Under the pieces are notes generated by a model. The model was not told the DNA's origin. It searched no databases and saw only the letters and a list, made by a program, of their open reading frames with translations. A program made the position numbers and the translations under genes. This document shows, piece after piece, positions 16,881-25,033 of a stretch of DNA of 31,474 nt. Within the stretch, counting starts at the first letter, position 1; every line of letters begins with the position of its first letter. The DNA is from JBQTHI01 sp052390035 (GTDB lineage: Bacteria; Actinomycetota; Acidimicrobiia; Spongiisociales; ZC4RG35), in contig JBQTHI010000029.1 in NCBI GenBank assembly GCA_052390035.1, forward strand, positions 1-31,474, given 5' to 3'.

Positions 16881-16954
16881 TGGAGACGATGGGACTCGAA
16901 CCCACGACCCCCTGCTTGCAAAGCAGGTGCTCTTCCTAGCTGAGCTACGTCCCC
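16881..16954 (-). tRNA. tRNA-Ala (TGC anticodon)
   Basis: The acceptor GGGGACG/CGTCTCC has one G-U pair, and the discriminator is A. The anticodon stem CCTGC/GCAGG holds loop TTTGCAA, giving TGC. D and T arms are normal; CCA is not encoded. It is divergent from tRNA-Ile, 228 bp away. Confidence 0.96.
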
Positions 16955-17182
16955 GTCGATTCACAGTTAACAGACGTTCAATGGTAGGAGGCGCTGGTCG
17001 CCTGCCGACCATGTTCCGGCTCGTGCCGGTCTCCGCACGTTTTCGGGAGTCGCAAGCGTCGCAGTCCGAAGCGGTGGGCCGCGCTGGATCAGGCAACCAC
17101 CGGGGGTGGGCATGCGGACCAGCTTGTCCGAGCTTCGCCGGGAGCACATTTCCTCTCTGCGATAGACTCCCAGTCCCTGTTT
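16955..17182. other. 228-bp gap between divergent tRNA-Ala and tRNA-Ile
   Basis: No convincing gene. The gap must hold two divergent tRNA promoters. TAGACT at 17163-17168 is a possible -10 for tRNA-Ile, but no good -35 is seen at the right distance. I could not identify the tRNA-Ala promoter. Confidence 0.4.
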
Positions 17183-17257
17183 GGGCCCATAGCTCAGCCC
17201 GGTTAGAGCGCGTCCCTGATAAGGACGAGGTCCGTGGTTCAAGTCCACGTGGGCCCA
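17183..17257 (+). tRNA. tRNA-Ile (GAT anticodon)
   Basis: The acceptor GGGCCCA/TGGGCCC is perfect, with discriminator A. The anticodon stem CGTCC/GGACG holds loop CTGATAA, giving GAT. CCA is not encoded. The Ile(GAT)/Ala(TGC) pairing is common near actinobacterial gyrase genes and in rRNA operons; here the two are divergent and no rRNA is present. Confidence 0.96.
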
Positions 17258-17613
17258 CAAGACACCGACTGTCAACGACGGTCCACCTTTGACCCCTCTT
17301 GGTCACGCAGCGTCGTCATTGGGGACTCTTCCCAGACCCATTCGGCGGCGGTGGCGAAGGCGACCCGATGGCTCGGATGCAACAAGAGCCCTACAACCCC
17401 GAATGCCGAAACAGGGGCGGCCGGTACCGTGTAGAAGGGCACGGACCGGACTCTCGATCAGCCCAGCTGACCCTGCGCGGGCTTCTACATCGCCCTCACC
17501 GCTCCAATACCCGGGCGTAGAAGCTCGCCAAACCTTTGGGACAAGGTGCAATTCTCGTGGTCATGTGCGTGCCACGAGGAATCGGTCATCGAAACGTGCC
17601 TAGGCCCGCTCTA
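17258..17613. other. 356-bp stretch without a recognised gene, with inverted repeats
   Basis: Short open frames here resemble nothing I know. GTAGAAG occurs at 17431-17437 and again within GTAGAAGC (17517-17524), flanking the complementary GCTTCTAC (17481-17488). The last two can form an 8-bp stem with a 28-base loop, and the first can pair with the middle copy instead, so two alternative stems exist. CCGTG...CACGG at 17427-17443 adds a small hairpin. It could be a structured RNA, a terminator region or decayed sequence. Confidence 0.3.
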
Positions 17614-18595
17614 CTACCACCAACCTTGCTTTTTCGTCCAGCGCAACAGCAAGCCGCTGATCCCCACCATGACGGCGACCACCAGGAGCAGTTGGACTAG
17701 GTGGGTGGTCTGGTTGACGATCACATTCATGCCGTAGATCGAGGCCAACGCCGTGATGGGGAGCGTGACTGCGGCCAGGACCGCCAGCCGCTCCATCGCC
17801 ACCGTCATCTTGGTCGCAGTCCTGGTCTGGTAATAGTCAATGACTCCGGCGAGGAAGTCGCGCTCATCGTCTCCAATATTGCGAACCCGTTCAAACCGAT
17901 CCGACAAATCCGACATCAAGGCGCGATCATCAAAGGCCGGCAGGTCCGAAACCCCGGCCATCCTGGCAAACACCTGATGCGCCTGCCCGGCCATTGTGCT
18001 GATGGTGACAAGCTCGTGTCGCAGCAGAAACATGTGCTCGAGGAGCTCCTCCGGATGCCTGAGATCATCAACCATGACCTGGTGCTCGAGCAGAGCGATC
18101 CGGCTGGCGATCCCACTGAGCATGATGTGGTGCTCGCGGGACAGCGACGACATCAAGACGTGCGACAACTCCGAAGGCGTCTTCGGTAGAACCTCTCCCA
18201 GATCAAGGCGCCGGCGCAGCTCCTCTGTCTCCCGGCCGAGTTCGGCAGGGTCGACGTCGGGACTGTGGGGTCCATGCAGCGTGACCAGCGTGTCGTCGCG
18301 GATGAACTGCTCGAGCTGGAGCAGGTGGACGTGACCCGCCCGGCCGATCAGCGGTCGGTGCGTGAGAAGGAACCAATAGTCCCGAGTGCGGTGATACGAG
18401 GGGGAGATGACTCCGTTGCGTGCAGGCCTGGATCGAAGACTGGTCGAACCCGAAGTCGGCTAACAACTCGGCGGCGGCATCGTCACACGCTGGGAGGTCG
18501 ACCCACAGGAAACCTCCGCGGCGCTGTCGCCATGACGCCAGGTCGTCTGCACCTCCGGTCTCCACCCCAGCGGGCGTGACGAAGCGAAGTCGCAT
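17614..18595 (-). pseudogene. corA: CorA-family Mg2+/divalent-cation transporter, split by a single-base frameshift
   Basis: Two adjacent frames make one CorA. The N-terminal part starts at ATG 18595 (MRLRFVTPAG) and reads through ACTQRSHLP. The second frame carries YHRTRDYWF, VHLLQLEQFIRDD, the long helix and, near the end, the pore motif IYGMN with two membrane segments and a basic tail KKQGWW. The frames meet at a run of five G (18400-18404, plus strand). With four bases in that run the protein reads continuously for about 326 residues, the normal CorA length. Sequencing error, true pseudogene or phase variation are all possible. It lies 16 nt after ppk2 and is probably co-transcribed with it. 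Confidence 0.85.
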
Positions 18596-18611
18596 GGCAG
18601 CCGCCGGGCCG

Positions 18612-19547
18612 TCAGTAGAGCTCGGGGACGAAGTTCTGCTCGGAGATGGGGGGACGGACATAACCGGTTTCCGACTGGCGCGGCGGCAGAGAGATCGGAG
18701 CGGGCGTTAGATCCTCATAGGGGATCATGCTGAGCAGGTGGTGCATCACGTTGAGCCGGGCCTTCTTCTTGTCGTCGGAGTTGACCACAAACCAGGGCGC
18801 CTGCTTGATGTCGGTGTGCCGGAACATCTCGTCCTTGGCCCGCGAATAGTCGACCCAGCGCGAACGCGACTCCAGATCCATGGGTGAAAGCTTCCACCGT
18901 CTGGTCGGATCCTTGATGCGGGCTTGAAATCGCCGTTCCTGCTCGGCGTCGGACACCGAGAACCAATATTTGATGATCATGATCCCGGAGCGGACGAGCA
19001 TCCGTTCGAACTCGGGGCACGAGCGCAGGAACTCCTGATGCTCCTCCTCGGTGCAGAAGCCCATCACCCTCTCCACCCCCGCCCGGTTGTACCAACTGCG
19101 ATCGAAGAGGACCATCTCTCCGGCCGCGGGCAGGTAGGCGATGTAGCGCTGGAAGTACCACTGGGTTCGTTCCCGATCGGTGGGGGCTGGCAGCGCCTCC
19201 ACCCGACAAACCCGGGGACTCAGGCTTTCGGTGATCCGTTTGATCGTTCCGCCCTTGCCAGCGGCATCGCGGCCCTCGAAAAGCACCACCACCTTCAGGC
19301 CTTTTTCACGGATCCATTCCTGCAGCTTGACCATCTCGACGTTGAGCCGGGCGAGCTCGGCCTCATAGGCCGTGGTGGAGAGCTTGCCGCCATTGTCTTT
19401 GGCTCTCGCCTTGGCCTTGTCGTTGTCCTTGTCTTTGGCCTTGTCTTTGGCTTTGACCTTGGGCACCTTGGCAGGAGCGGTGATTACTCCGCCCGCGGCC
19501 TCGGCATTGTCGCCGTCGGTCTTGGCTCTCTTCTTGCCGTCGGCCAT
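18612..19547 (-). CDS. ppk2: polyphosphate kinase 2 (PPK2)
   Basis: This 311-residue PPK2 transfers phosphate between polyphosphate and nucleotides. Walker A is EGRDAAGKGG (91-100), Walker B is LFDRSWYNRAGVERVMGF and the lid region is DPTRRWKLSPMDLE. The single catalytic domain suggests the class I type that makes ATP or GTP from NDP, but class cannot be settled by eye. The N-terminus is unusual: residues about 25-51 are a Lys/Asp/Ala repeat coded by a simple-sequence tract at 19398-19463. It is divergent from an SDR gene (63-bp gap) and upstream of the broken corA. Confidence 0.95.
   Translation of the reverse strand: MADGKKRAKTDGDNAEAAGGVITAPAKVPKVKAKDKAKDKDNDKAKARAKDNGGKLSTTAYEAELARLNVEMVKLQEWIREKGLKVVVLFEGRDAAGKGGTIKRITESLSPRVCRVEALPAPTDRERTQWYFQRYIAYLPAAGEMVLFDRSWYNRAGVERVMGFCTEEEHQEFLRSCPEFERMLVRSGIMIIKYWFSVSDAEQERRFQARIKDPTRRWKLSPMDLESRSRWVDYSRAKDEMFRHTDIKQAPWFVVNSDDKKKARLNVMHHLLSMIPYEDLTPAPISLPPRQSETGYVRPPISEQNFVPELY
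19398..19463 (-). repeat. low-complexity tract coding the Lys/Asp/Ala N-terminus of PPK2
   Basis: The tract repeats CTTGTC and CTTTGGC units on the plus strand and codes KAKDKAKDKDNDKAKARAK on the minus strand. The unit structure suggests replication slippage, so length may vary between strains. Confidence 0.7.
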
Positions 19548-19610
19548 TTCGTGCTACCTGTCTGTTTGGCCCGGCTATCTAATCGCATCTCCGGTCTCTT
19601 TGTCGAAGAA

Positions 19611-20405
19611 ATGGAGCTTGTCGGTCTCGATCTTCGTTGTGCCTTGGTAACAGGGGCGGCGGGCGACATCGGCGGGGCGGTGGCTCTCGGGCTAGCTGAC
19701 GAAGGGTGCACGCTGGTGCTGGCCGACCATCCCTCGACGGGCGATCGTCTGGCCGAGCTTCGCCGGCAATGCCGTCGTTCGACCAAGGCCGCGACGGTCG
19801 AGTTTGATGTAGTCGACCACGCCGCGGTGACAGCGGCGCTGGCCATGGTCGATCAGATTCCGTCGCTCCTCTTCAACAATGCCGGTGTGCAGGGCGACTT
19901 CCTACCAGTGCAACTGCAGGACCCAGACGATGCTCGCCGGGTAATTGAGGTCAACGTGCTGGGAGCGATGAATGTGTTGACGGCCGTTGCCCGAGGGATG
20001 ATCGCCGCCGGTCTCGAGGGCGCCATCGTCAACACTGCGTCGATGGCCGGAGTGAGTGGCGCGCCCAACATGCCGGCTTACAGTGCTTCCAAGGCGGCTG
20101 TGATTGGCCTCACGATGGCCGCGGCCAAGGACCTCGCGCCCCAGGGGATCAGGGTCAATGCAGTCTCGCCCGCCTTCATCGGGCCGGGCAGGATGTGGAC
20201 CCGCCAGGTCGATGCCCAAGCAGGCGCCCGCTCCCAGTACTACGTCGGATCAAGCGATGATGTTGCCCAGCAGATGATTGCCCAGATTCCCTTGCGGCGT
20301 TACGGCAGCACGGCCGAAGTGGCTGCTTGCGTCAACTTCCTGCTCTCCGAGGAGTCGTCTTATCTGACCGGCGTGAACTTGGAGATCTCCGGAGGCGCCC
20401 GCTAA
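19611..20405 (+). CDS. short-chain dehydrogenase/reductase
   Basis: A 264-residue classical SDR with an NAD(P)-binding glycine motif T14-G-A-A-G-D-I-G21, NNAG, and catalytic Ser144, Tyr157 and Lys161 (YSASK). The C-terminal LLSEESSYLTGVNLEISGG is typical. It should be an NAD(P)-dependent alcohol or sugar oxidoreductase; the substrate is unknown. ATG 19611 is chosen because it gives a normal short N-terminus; upstream in the same frame the sequence is antisense to ppk2. The ribosome binding site is weak (GAAGAA). Gene remnants follow it. Confidence 0.9.
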   Translation: MELVGLDLRCALVTGAAGDIGGAVALGLADEGCTLVLADHPSTGDRLAELRRQCRRSTKAATVEFDVVDHAAVTAALAMVDQIPSLLFNNAGVQGDFLPVQLQDPDDARRVIEVNVLGAMNVLTAVARGMIAAGLEGAIVNTASMAGVSGAPNMPAYSASKAAVIGLTMAAAKDLAPQGIRVNAVSPAFIGPGRMWTRQVDAQAGARSQYYVGSSDDVAQQMIAQIPLRRYGSTAEVAACVNFLLSEESSYLTGVNLEISGGAR

Positions 20406-20563
20406 GCCAATGAACAGGGCGGGGTTCTCCTGCGTCCAGCGCTGCTCTGGAACGACATACGGGCGGAAGCCAATGCCGCGGGTCTGATCGAGGCCATGGG
20501 CGGGACTCGGACGTCGGTTGGGGGGATGCCTGAGCACCACCCACACAAATCCGCGAAGCCTCA
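20406..20563. other. gap downstream of the SDR gene
   Basis: No recognisable gene. A minus-strand frame reads RPYVVPEQRWTQENPALF but matches no family I know and runs into the SDR gene antisense. It may be further remnant sequence belonging to the decayed region to its right. Confidence 0.3.
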
Positions 20564-20905
20564 TTAGCCCGTCGCTCGCCGTCGCTCCCGTCGGGCTGCC
20601 TGCTGCGGGCGAACCGAGGTGTCAAGCCTGGTGCCGATCTCCTCGAAAGCCGGCCGCTCGCCCGGTTGATAGACGTCTACCGTCTCACGGATGGCAGCGA
20701 TGTGATTGGGCGTCGATCCGCAATAGGGTCCAATGATGCGAATACAGGAACGAAGCGCGAGTTCGACACAGTCACCCATCTGACCTGGCCCGATCGGATA
20801 GGTCAGGCCGCCATCGGTCTGATAAAAGGGGATTCCGCAATTCGCCTTGGCGATCGTGATCGCACCGGGAACGGTTGCCTCTCTGTTCGGCTGGACAGCA
20901 CGAGC
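20564..20905 (-). pseudogene. C-terminal remnant of a homocysteine S-methyltransferase-type domain
   Basis: The frame reads TVPGAITIAKANCGIPFYQ, then YPIGPGQMGDC, then IIGPYCGSTPNHIAAI, the end of a homocysteine methyltransferase domain (compare AKANAGxP and IIGGCCGTTPxHI in the family). Only about the last third of a normal domain is present. The zinc Cys-Cys pair GGCC is GPYC here, so one of two ligands is missing. Upstream of about 20905 similarity stops and the frame is antisense to the VOC remnant. It is probably a non-functional fragment. Confidence 0.7.
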
Positions 20906-20921
20906 GATCCCCGATGGGCGG

Positions 20922-21184
20922 ATGAGTTTCGGGATGGGCGAACTGCTCATCGGTGGCGCCCATACGCCGCGGCGCAGTGAACGTCCCGATCCCCGCTGGG
21001 AGATCACCTTCCGAGTGGCCGACGTCCCGGCCTCGGCCGCCACGGCAACGGTTTGGGCGGAACGGTGCTCGTACCGCCCATGGACATCCCTATCGGCCAA
21101 TTCGCCAAATTCTCCGATCCGGGCGGGGTGGCCTTCGCCATCGCCTCATTCGCCGCCCCGTTTGGGAGCGCCCTCGACCACTGA
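20922..21184 (+). pseudogene. C-terminal remnant of a VOC (glyoxalase-like) protein, also frameshifted
   Basis: One frame reads WEITFRVADVPASAATATV. A second, one base displaced, continues LGGTVLVPPMDIPIGQFAK and FSDPGGVAFAIASF to a stop. Joined, they form the second half of a VOC/glyoxalase-fold protein. The break is at about 21052 in GTTTGGGC, consistent with loss of one base. The first half of the domain is absent: similarity begins at about 20922, right where the opposing methyltransferase remnant also begins. Confidence 0.7.
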
Positions 21185-21220
21185 GGCCGACAATCGCTGA
21201 CGCCTCGTAGACTTTGGCGG

Positions 21221-21343
21221 ATGCGATATCGACCCCTTCTGATCGTCGCCGGCGCAGTGGCGGCGCTGCTGGCTGTCGCATTCTCCCGACGGGTGGAATT
21301 GTCCCGACCAGTTGAGTCGTGGGAGCCGGTGTCGCTGTCGTGA
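21221..21343 (+). CDS. 40-residue single-pass membrane peptide, unrecognised
   Basis: ATG 21221 opens a 40-codon frame with a basic start (MRYR), one hydrophobic segment (about 6-21) and a polar tail ending EPVSLS. Its TGA overlaps the GTG start of the next gene (GTGA), typical of translational coupling, which is the main reason to believe it. GGCGG lies immediately before the ATG, closer than ideal for a ribosome binding site. Function is unknown. Confidence 0.55.
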   Translation: MRYRPLLIVAGAVAALLAVAFSRRVELSRPVESWEPVSLS

Positions 21344-21996
21344 GGGTGTTGGTGCTGGCCGACGAAGACAACGAGCTAAGGGTTGCTCACATTCTCGCCG
21401 CCGAAAGAAGTGTGGACTCGGTTACGTATATGGGCACAGCGCGCTCGGCCACCCTTCAACGAGTCGAAGATCCAATGGGGTTTGACGTGGTGGTCGGACG
21501 GGGTCGGCGGTGCCTGGAGATCGCCGCGAAAATCGGTGGGGCGGCCGTTACTTCCGAACAGGTGGACTTGAGCCCCGCCCCAACCGTCTGTGGAGCCTCG
21601 CTTCTCGGCGCCGGCTTGGCGATGGCCGCCCGACTCGAATCACACGGTACCGAGGTAGAACGAGTCGCCATCGCCCATCCTGAAGGGCCCAATCTGGGAG
21701 GCATCACTATCGACTTTCCGAAGCCGGTCGGCCGGGCGAGCGCCACGGTCCTGGTCGAAGATCCGGTCGAGCTGGTAACGGCCGCCTCTCCCAATGGTTG
21801 GTCGGCGATCGTCGTGACTGCATCTGACCGTCAGCAGGCCGTGGTCGATGACCACCAGTTCCTGTCCGCTGTCTGCCTGGCGGCAGGCATTGCCCTTGTA
21901 CCTCCAGCCGGAGTGGTGAGGGTGTGGGACTCGCCGAAGGCCTATCTCACCAGGGCCGAAGAAATGGGGCTCGTTGCCGCCGAGCGTCATCCCTAG
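21340..21996 (+). CDS. unrecognised 218-residue protein, possibly Rossmann-like
   Basis: I cannot name this protein. It begins MRVLVLADED and alternates short hydrophobic strands with helices (FDVVVGRGRR, AIVVTASDRQ), suggesting an alpha/beta fold, perhaps nucleotide-binding. The middle has VCGASLLGAGLAMAARLE and GPNLGGITIDFPKPVG. There is no signal peptide or membrane segment. GTG 21340 is preferred because it overlaps the stop of the 40-residue gene; the frame is open back to 21319. It is convergent with the DUF3566 gene behind gyrA, with a hairpin terminator between. Confidence 0.75.
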   Translation: MRVLVLADEDNELRVAHILAAERSVDSVTYMGTARSATLQRVEDPMGFDVVVGRGRRCLEIAAKIGGAAVTSEQVDLSPAPTVCGASLLGAGLAMAARLESHGTEVERVAIAHPEGPNLGGITIDFPKPVGRASATVLVEDPVELVTAASPNGWSAIVVTASDRQQAVVDDHQFLSAVCLAAGIALVPPAGVVRVWDSPKAYLTRAEEMGLVAAERHP

Positions 21997-22008
21997 ACGC
22001 TTCATAAA

Positions 22009-22032
22009 CCGGGTCCTCTCCGAGGGACCCGG
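22009..22032. terminator. hairpin terminator between convergent genes
   Basis: Perfect 8-bp arms CCGGGTCC (22009-22016) and GGACCCGG (22025-22032) enclose an 8-base loop. It sits 13 bases after the plus-strand gene ending at 21996 and 19 bases from the end of the minus-strand DUF3566 gene. TTTT follows at about 22047 on the plus strand. It probably works for both directions. Confidence 0.65.
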
Positions 22033-22050
22033 ATCTACCTGACTGGTTTT

Positions 22051-22536
22051 CTAGGGAACCGGGACCTCTTCGGTCGGCGTGTCGGCCGGGACGGTCTCCG
22101 TCTTTCCACCATTGGTGGTTGCCGTCGGCGCCCAACGCCGGGCCGGGGCGGTGGCCACGCTCACCGGAGCCAGGGACTCCTCGAGTACGACCACTTCAAC
22201 TCCCCCAACCACGTCGGTCACCAAGTTGTACATCACCGCGGCCAGCGTCATCAAGCCAGTCGAGAGCACCGCCCACACCACGGAGCCAAACACCGCGGTC
22301 CTAAGGTACCGCTCGGTGTTGGCGAAGGGATTCTCCCCCTCATCGAGCAGAGTGATCTTCACGAGAACCTCGGTGATCTTGTCGGGGATGCCGGCGGCGG
22401 ACAACACCGACCAAAACATGACGAGTCCGAGGACCAGGCCAATCGCCATAACGACATTGAGCAGGGCCGAGACCTTGAGGACCGTCCACGGGTCGATCTT
22501 GCGAATGATGCGGCGGACTCGCCGTACCGTGGTCAT
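22051..22536 (-). CDS. DUF3566 transmembrane protein
   Basis: A 161-residue protein of the DUF3566 family, nearly always found directly downstream of gyrA in actinobacteria. A basic start (MTTVRRVRRIIRKID) precedes two membrane segments (about 20-47 and 78-105); a short variable tail rich in Thr, Ala and Val follows. Its role is unknown. It lies 40 nt after gyrA and is probably in the gyrBA transcript. Confidence 0.9.
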   Translation of the reverse strand: MTTVRRVRRIIRKIDPWTVLKVSALLNVVMAIGLVLGLVMFWSVLSAAGIPDKITEVLVKITLLDEGENPFANTERYLRTAVFGSVVWAVLSTGLMTLAAVMYNLVTDVVGGVEVVVLEESLAPVSVATAPARRWAPTATTNGGKTETVPADTPTEEVPVP

Positions 22537-22576
22537 GAACCGTCAAGTGTACCGCCGGTGCCTGTTATGCCGGTGG

Positions 22577-25030
22577 TCACTCCTCTTCTTCGGGGGGAAC
22601 AACCGTAAAGGCGGCCAGTTCGTTGTCGACGCCGACGTCCATCACCCTCACGCCCGTCGAGTGGCGCTGCTGCCTGCTGATCTTGTCCACCGGGGTTCTG
22701 ATGCCGATCCCCGCCGAGGAGATCAGGAACACTTCGGTCCCCTTGCCGACACCCCGGGCCCCGACCATCTTGCCTCTCACCCTGGTCAGCTTGATCGCCT
22801 TCACCCCGATCCCTCCGCGGCCTTGGCCCCGGAACTGATCGATGGCGGTCCTCTTGCCATATCCATTGGAGGTGAGAAGGAGCACCTCCTCCCCGTCGGC
22901 CGAGGAGGAGGCAGCCACCACCTGATCGCCGGGTCGCAATCTGATCCCCCGTACCCCCTGAGTGGCACGACCCATCGGCCTCAGGTCAGCCTCGGGGAAC
23001 CGGATCCCCTGTCCATCTTTGGTGAAGATCAGCAAATCGTTTTCGCCCTTGGTAGTTCGCACCGAAACGACCTCGTCGCCATCGTTGAGCTTGATCGCCA
23101 CCAGTGTTTGGTTGCGGCTGTCATATTCGCGGAAGGCGGTCTTCTTGGCGGTGCCTTGCCTCGTCACGATGACCAGGTACTTGGAGGTTTCGTAGTCGCG
23201 GGTGTCGATGATCGCCTCGATCCGCTCCTCGGGCTGCAGTGGTAACACCGCCTGAGCGAGCACCCCTTTCGAGGTCCGCGCCTGGCGAGGAATCTCGTGC
23301 GCCTTCGCCCGGTGCACGAGGCCCTTGTTGGTGAAGAAAAGCAGATAGGCGTGGGCGGTGGTGTGGACCAGATGGGCGACGACGTCGTCACCGGTCACCT
23401 CGGCAGCCTTCACCCCTCTGCCCCCTCTCCCCTGGGTTCGGTAAGTGTTGACGGGAACCGACTTCACATACCCCGAGGCGGAGACGGTGACGATCAACTC
23501 GTCGTCGGCGATGAGATCTTCGAGGCTCATCTCGCCCTCGTCGGGGATGATCCGCGATCGCCGCGGCTGGGCGAATCTCTCCCTAATTTCGGACATGTCC
23601 TCCCGAATAATCGATCGCCGGCGGGTCGGATCCTTCAAGATCGCCTTGAGGTCTTTGATTAGATCATTCAGGTGGGCGAGCTCCTCTCGCAGCTTGTTGA
23701 CCTCGAGCGTCGTCAGGCGACGCAGCGGCATATCAAGGATGGCGTTGGCCTGAATCTCAGACAGCGAGAAGCGGTCGATCAGCCTGGTACGGGCGTCAGC
23801 CGTGTCCGCCGAGGCGCGGATGAGAGCGACAATCTCATCGATGTTGTCGACGGCAACGATGAGCCCTTCCAGAATATGGGCCCGGCTTTCCGCCTCCGCC
23901 AAACGGAAGGCGGTCCGCCGCTCAATTACCTCCATCTGATGGTCGAGGTAGTGACCAATCATGTCGGCCAGGTTGAGAGTGCGGGGGACCCCATCCACCA
24001 GGGCCACCATGTTGACCCCGAACGTCTCCTGCAGCGGGGTGTTCTTGAGAAGCTGATTGAGGACCACCTGAGGGACGGCGTCTTTCTTGAGCTCGATGAC
24101 GAGCCTGGTGCCCCGACGGTTGTCCGACTCGTTGCGGACGTCGGCAATTCCCGATAACCGCTTGTCGTCGACCAGGATGCGAATCTTTTCGATGACCCGC
24201 TCGATCGAAACCTGATAGGGCATCTCGGTGACGACGATGGCCACACGCCCCTTCCGGATCTCCTGCGGTTCGGCCACCGCTCGCATCCGTACCGACCCCC
24301 GTCCGGATGCCAAGGCCTCTTTGATCCCGGCGGTACCAACCAGATAACCTCCGGTGGGGAAGTCGGGTCCTTTGACGAATTGCATGAGCTCTTCGGAGTC
24401 GGCGTCGGGATGGTCGAGGGCGTGGATGCAGGCGTCGACCACCTCGCCCAGGTTGTGGGGAGCGATGTTGGTTGCCATCCCCACGGCGATACCTTGACTG
24501 CCGTTGACCAGCAGGTTGGGAAATCTGGCCGGAAGCACCGTGGGCTCCTCGAACTCCCCCGAGTAGTTTTCTGCAAAGTTGACGGTGTTCTCTCTGATCC
24601 CTTCGAGGAGGCGCATCGACAACTGCGTCAGACGGCACTCGGTGTAACGAGACGCGCCGGGAGGATCGTCAACCGTCCCGAAGTTTCCCTGAGGATCGAT
24701 CAGGAGATGGCGAAGGGAAAAATCCTGGCCCATACGGACCAGAGCGTCGTAGATGGCTTGATCGCCATGGGGGTGATAATTGCCCATCACGTCTCCCACC
24801 ACCTTCGAACACTTGCGGTGGGGGGTGGTGGGGCCGATGTTGTTCTCGAACATCGAATAGACGATTCGGCGCTGAACCGGTTTGAGCCCGTCTCGGACAT
24901 CGGGCAGGGCACGAGCCACTATGACCGACATGGCGTAGTCAACGAATGACTGCTCCATTTCGGCGTTGATGTCGATGGCGCCGATCGACGGCTCTTCGTA
25001 CTCGTTTTCGGGATTGGTGCGGTCGGTCAT
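22577..25030 (-). CDS. gyrA: DNA gyrase subunit A
   Basis: This 817-residue breakage-reunion subunit introduces negative supercoils with GyrB. The catalytic Tyr129 lies in GASRYTECRL. The C-terminal beta-pinwheel carries the GyrA box as QGRGGRG, with further blade repeats such as QGRGGIG. In the quinolone-resistance region the sequence is HPHGDQAIYD: Gln91 is at the position of E. coli Ser83 (M. tuberculosis Ala90), and Asp95 matches the conserved Asp87. The start ATG 25030 lies 3 nt after the gyrB stop. Length is normal and no intein is present. Confidence 0.98.
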   Translation of the reverse strand: MTDRTNPENEYEEPSIGAIDINAEMEQSFVDYAMSVIVARALPDVRDGLKPVQRRIVYSMFENNIGPTTPHRKCSKVVGDVMGNYHPHGDQAIYDALVRMGQDFSLRHLLIDPQGNFGTVDDPPGASRYTECRLTQLSMRLLEGIRENTVNFAENYSGEFEEPTVLPARFPNLLVNGSQGIAVGMATNIAPHNLGEVVDACIHALDHPDADSEELMQFVKGPDFPTGGYLVGTAGIKEALASGRGSVRMRAVAEPQEIRKGRVAIVVTEMPYQVSIERVIEKIRILVDDKRLSGIADVRNESDNRRGTRLVIELKKDAVPQVVLNQLLKNTPLQETFGVNMVALVDGVPRTLNLADMIGHYLDHQMEVIERRTAFRLAEAESRAHILEGLIVAVDNIDEIVALIRASADTADARTRLIDRFSLSEIQANAILDMPLRRLTTLEVNKLREELAHLNDLIKDLKAILKDPTRRRSIIREDMSEIRERFAQPRRSRIIPDEGEMSLEDLIADDELIVTVSASGYVKSVPVNTYRTQGRGGRGVKAAEVTGDDVVAHLVHTTAHAYLLFFTNKGLVHRAKAHEIPRQARTSKGVLAQAVLPLQPEERIEAIIDTRDYETSKYLVIVTRQGTAKKTAFREYDSRNQTLVAIKLNDGDEVVSVRTTKGENDLLIFTKDGQGIRFPEADLRPMGRATQGVRGIRLRPGDQVVAASSSADGEEVLLLTSNGYGKRTAIDQFRGQGRGGIGVKAIKLTRVRGKMVGARGVGKGTEVFLISSAGIGIRTPVDKISRQQRHSTGVRVMDVGVDNELAAFTVVPPEEEE

Positions 25031-25033
25031 AGC

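Noticed and set aside
16840..16905. N-terminal extension of the cyclase-like protein (MGSSPIVST...)
   Set aside because: The extra residues are a translation of the tRNA-Ala 3' half.
18924..19610. N-terminal extension of the SDR protein
   Set aside because: It is antisense to ppk2; the hydrophobic Leu/Ala/Ser run is the complement of the Lys/Asp tract, not a real membrane region.
20952..21100. N-terminal part of the minus-strand frame carrying the methyltransferase remnant
   Set aside because: Similarity to the family stops at about 20905; the rest is antisense to the VOC remnant.
22079..23245. Long plus-strand frame (388 residues)
   Set aside because: Antisense to the DUF3566 gene and the end of gyrA; no domain.
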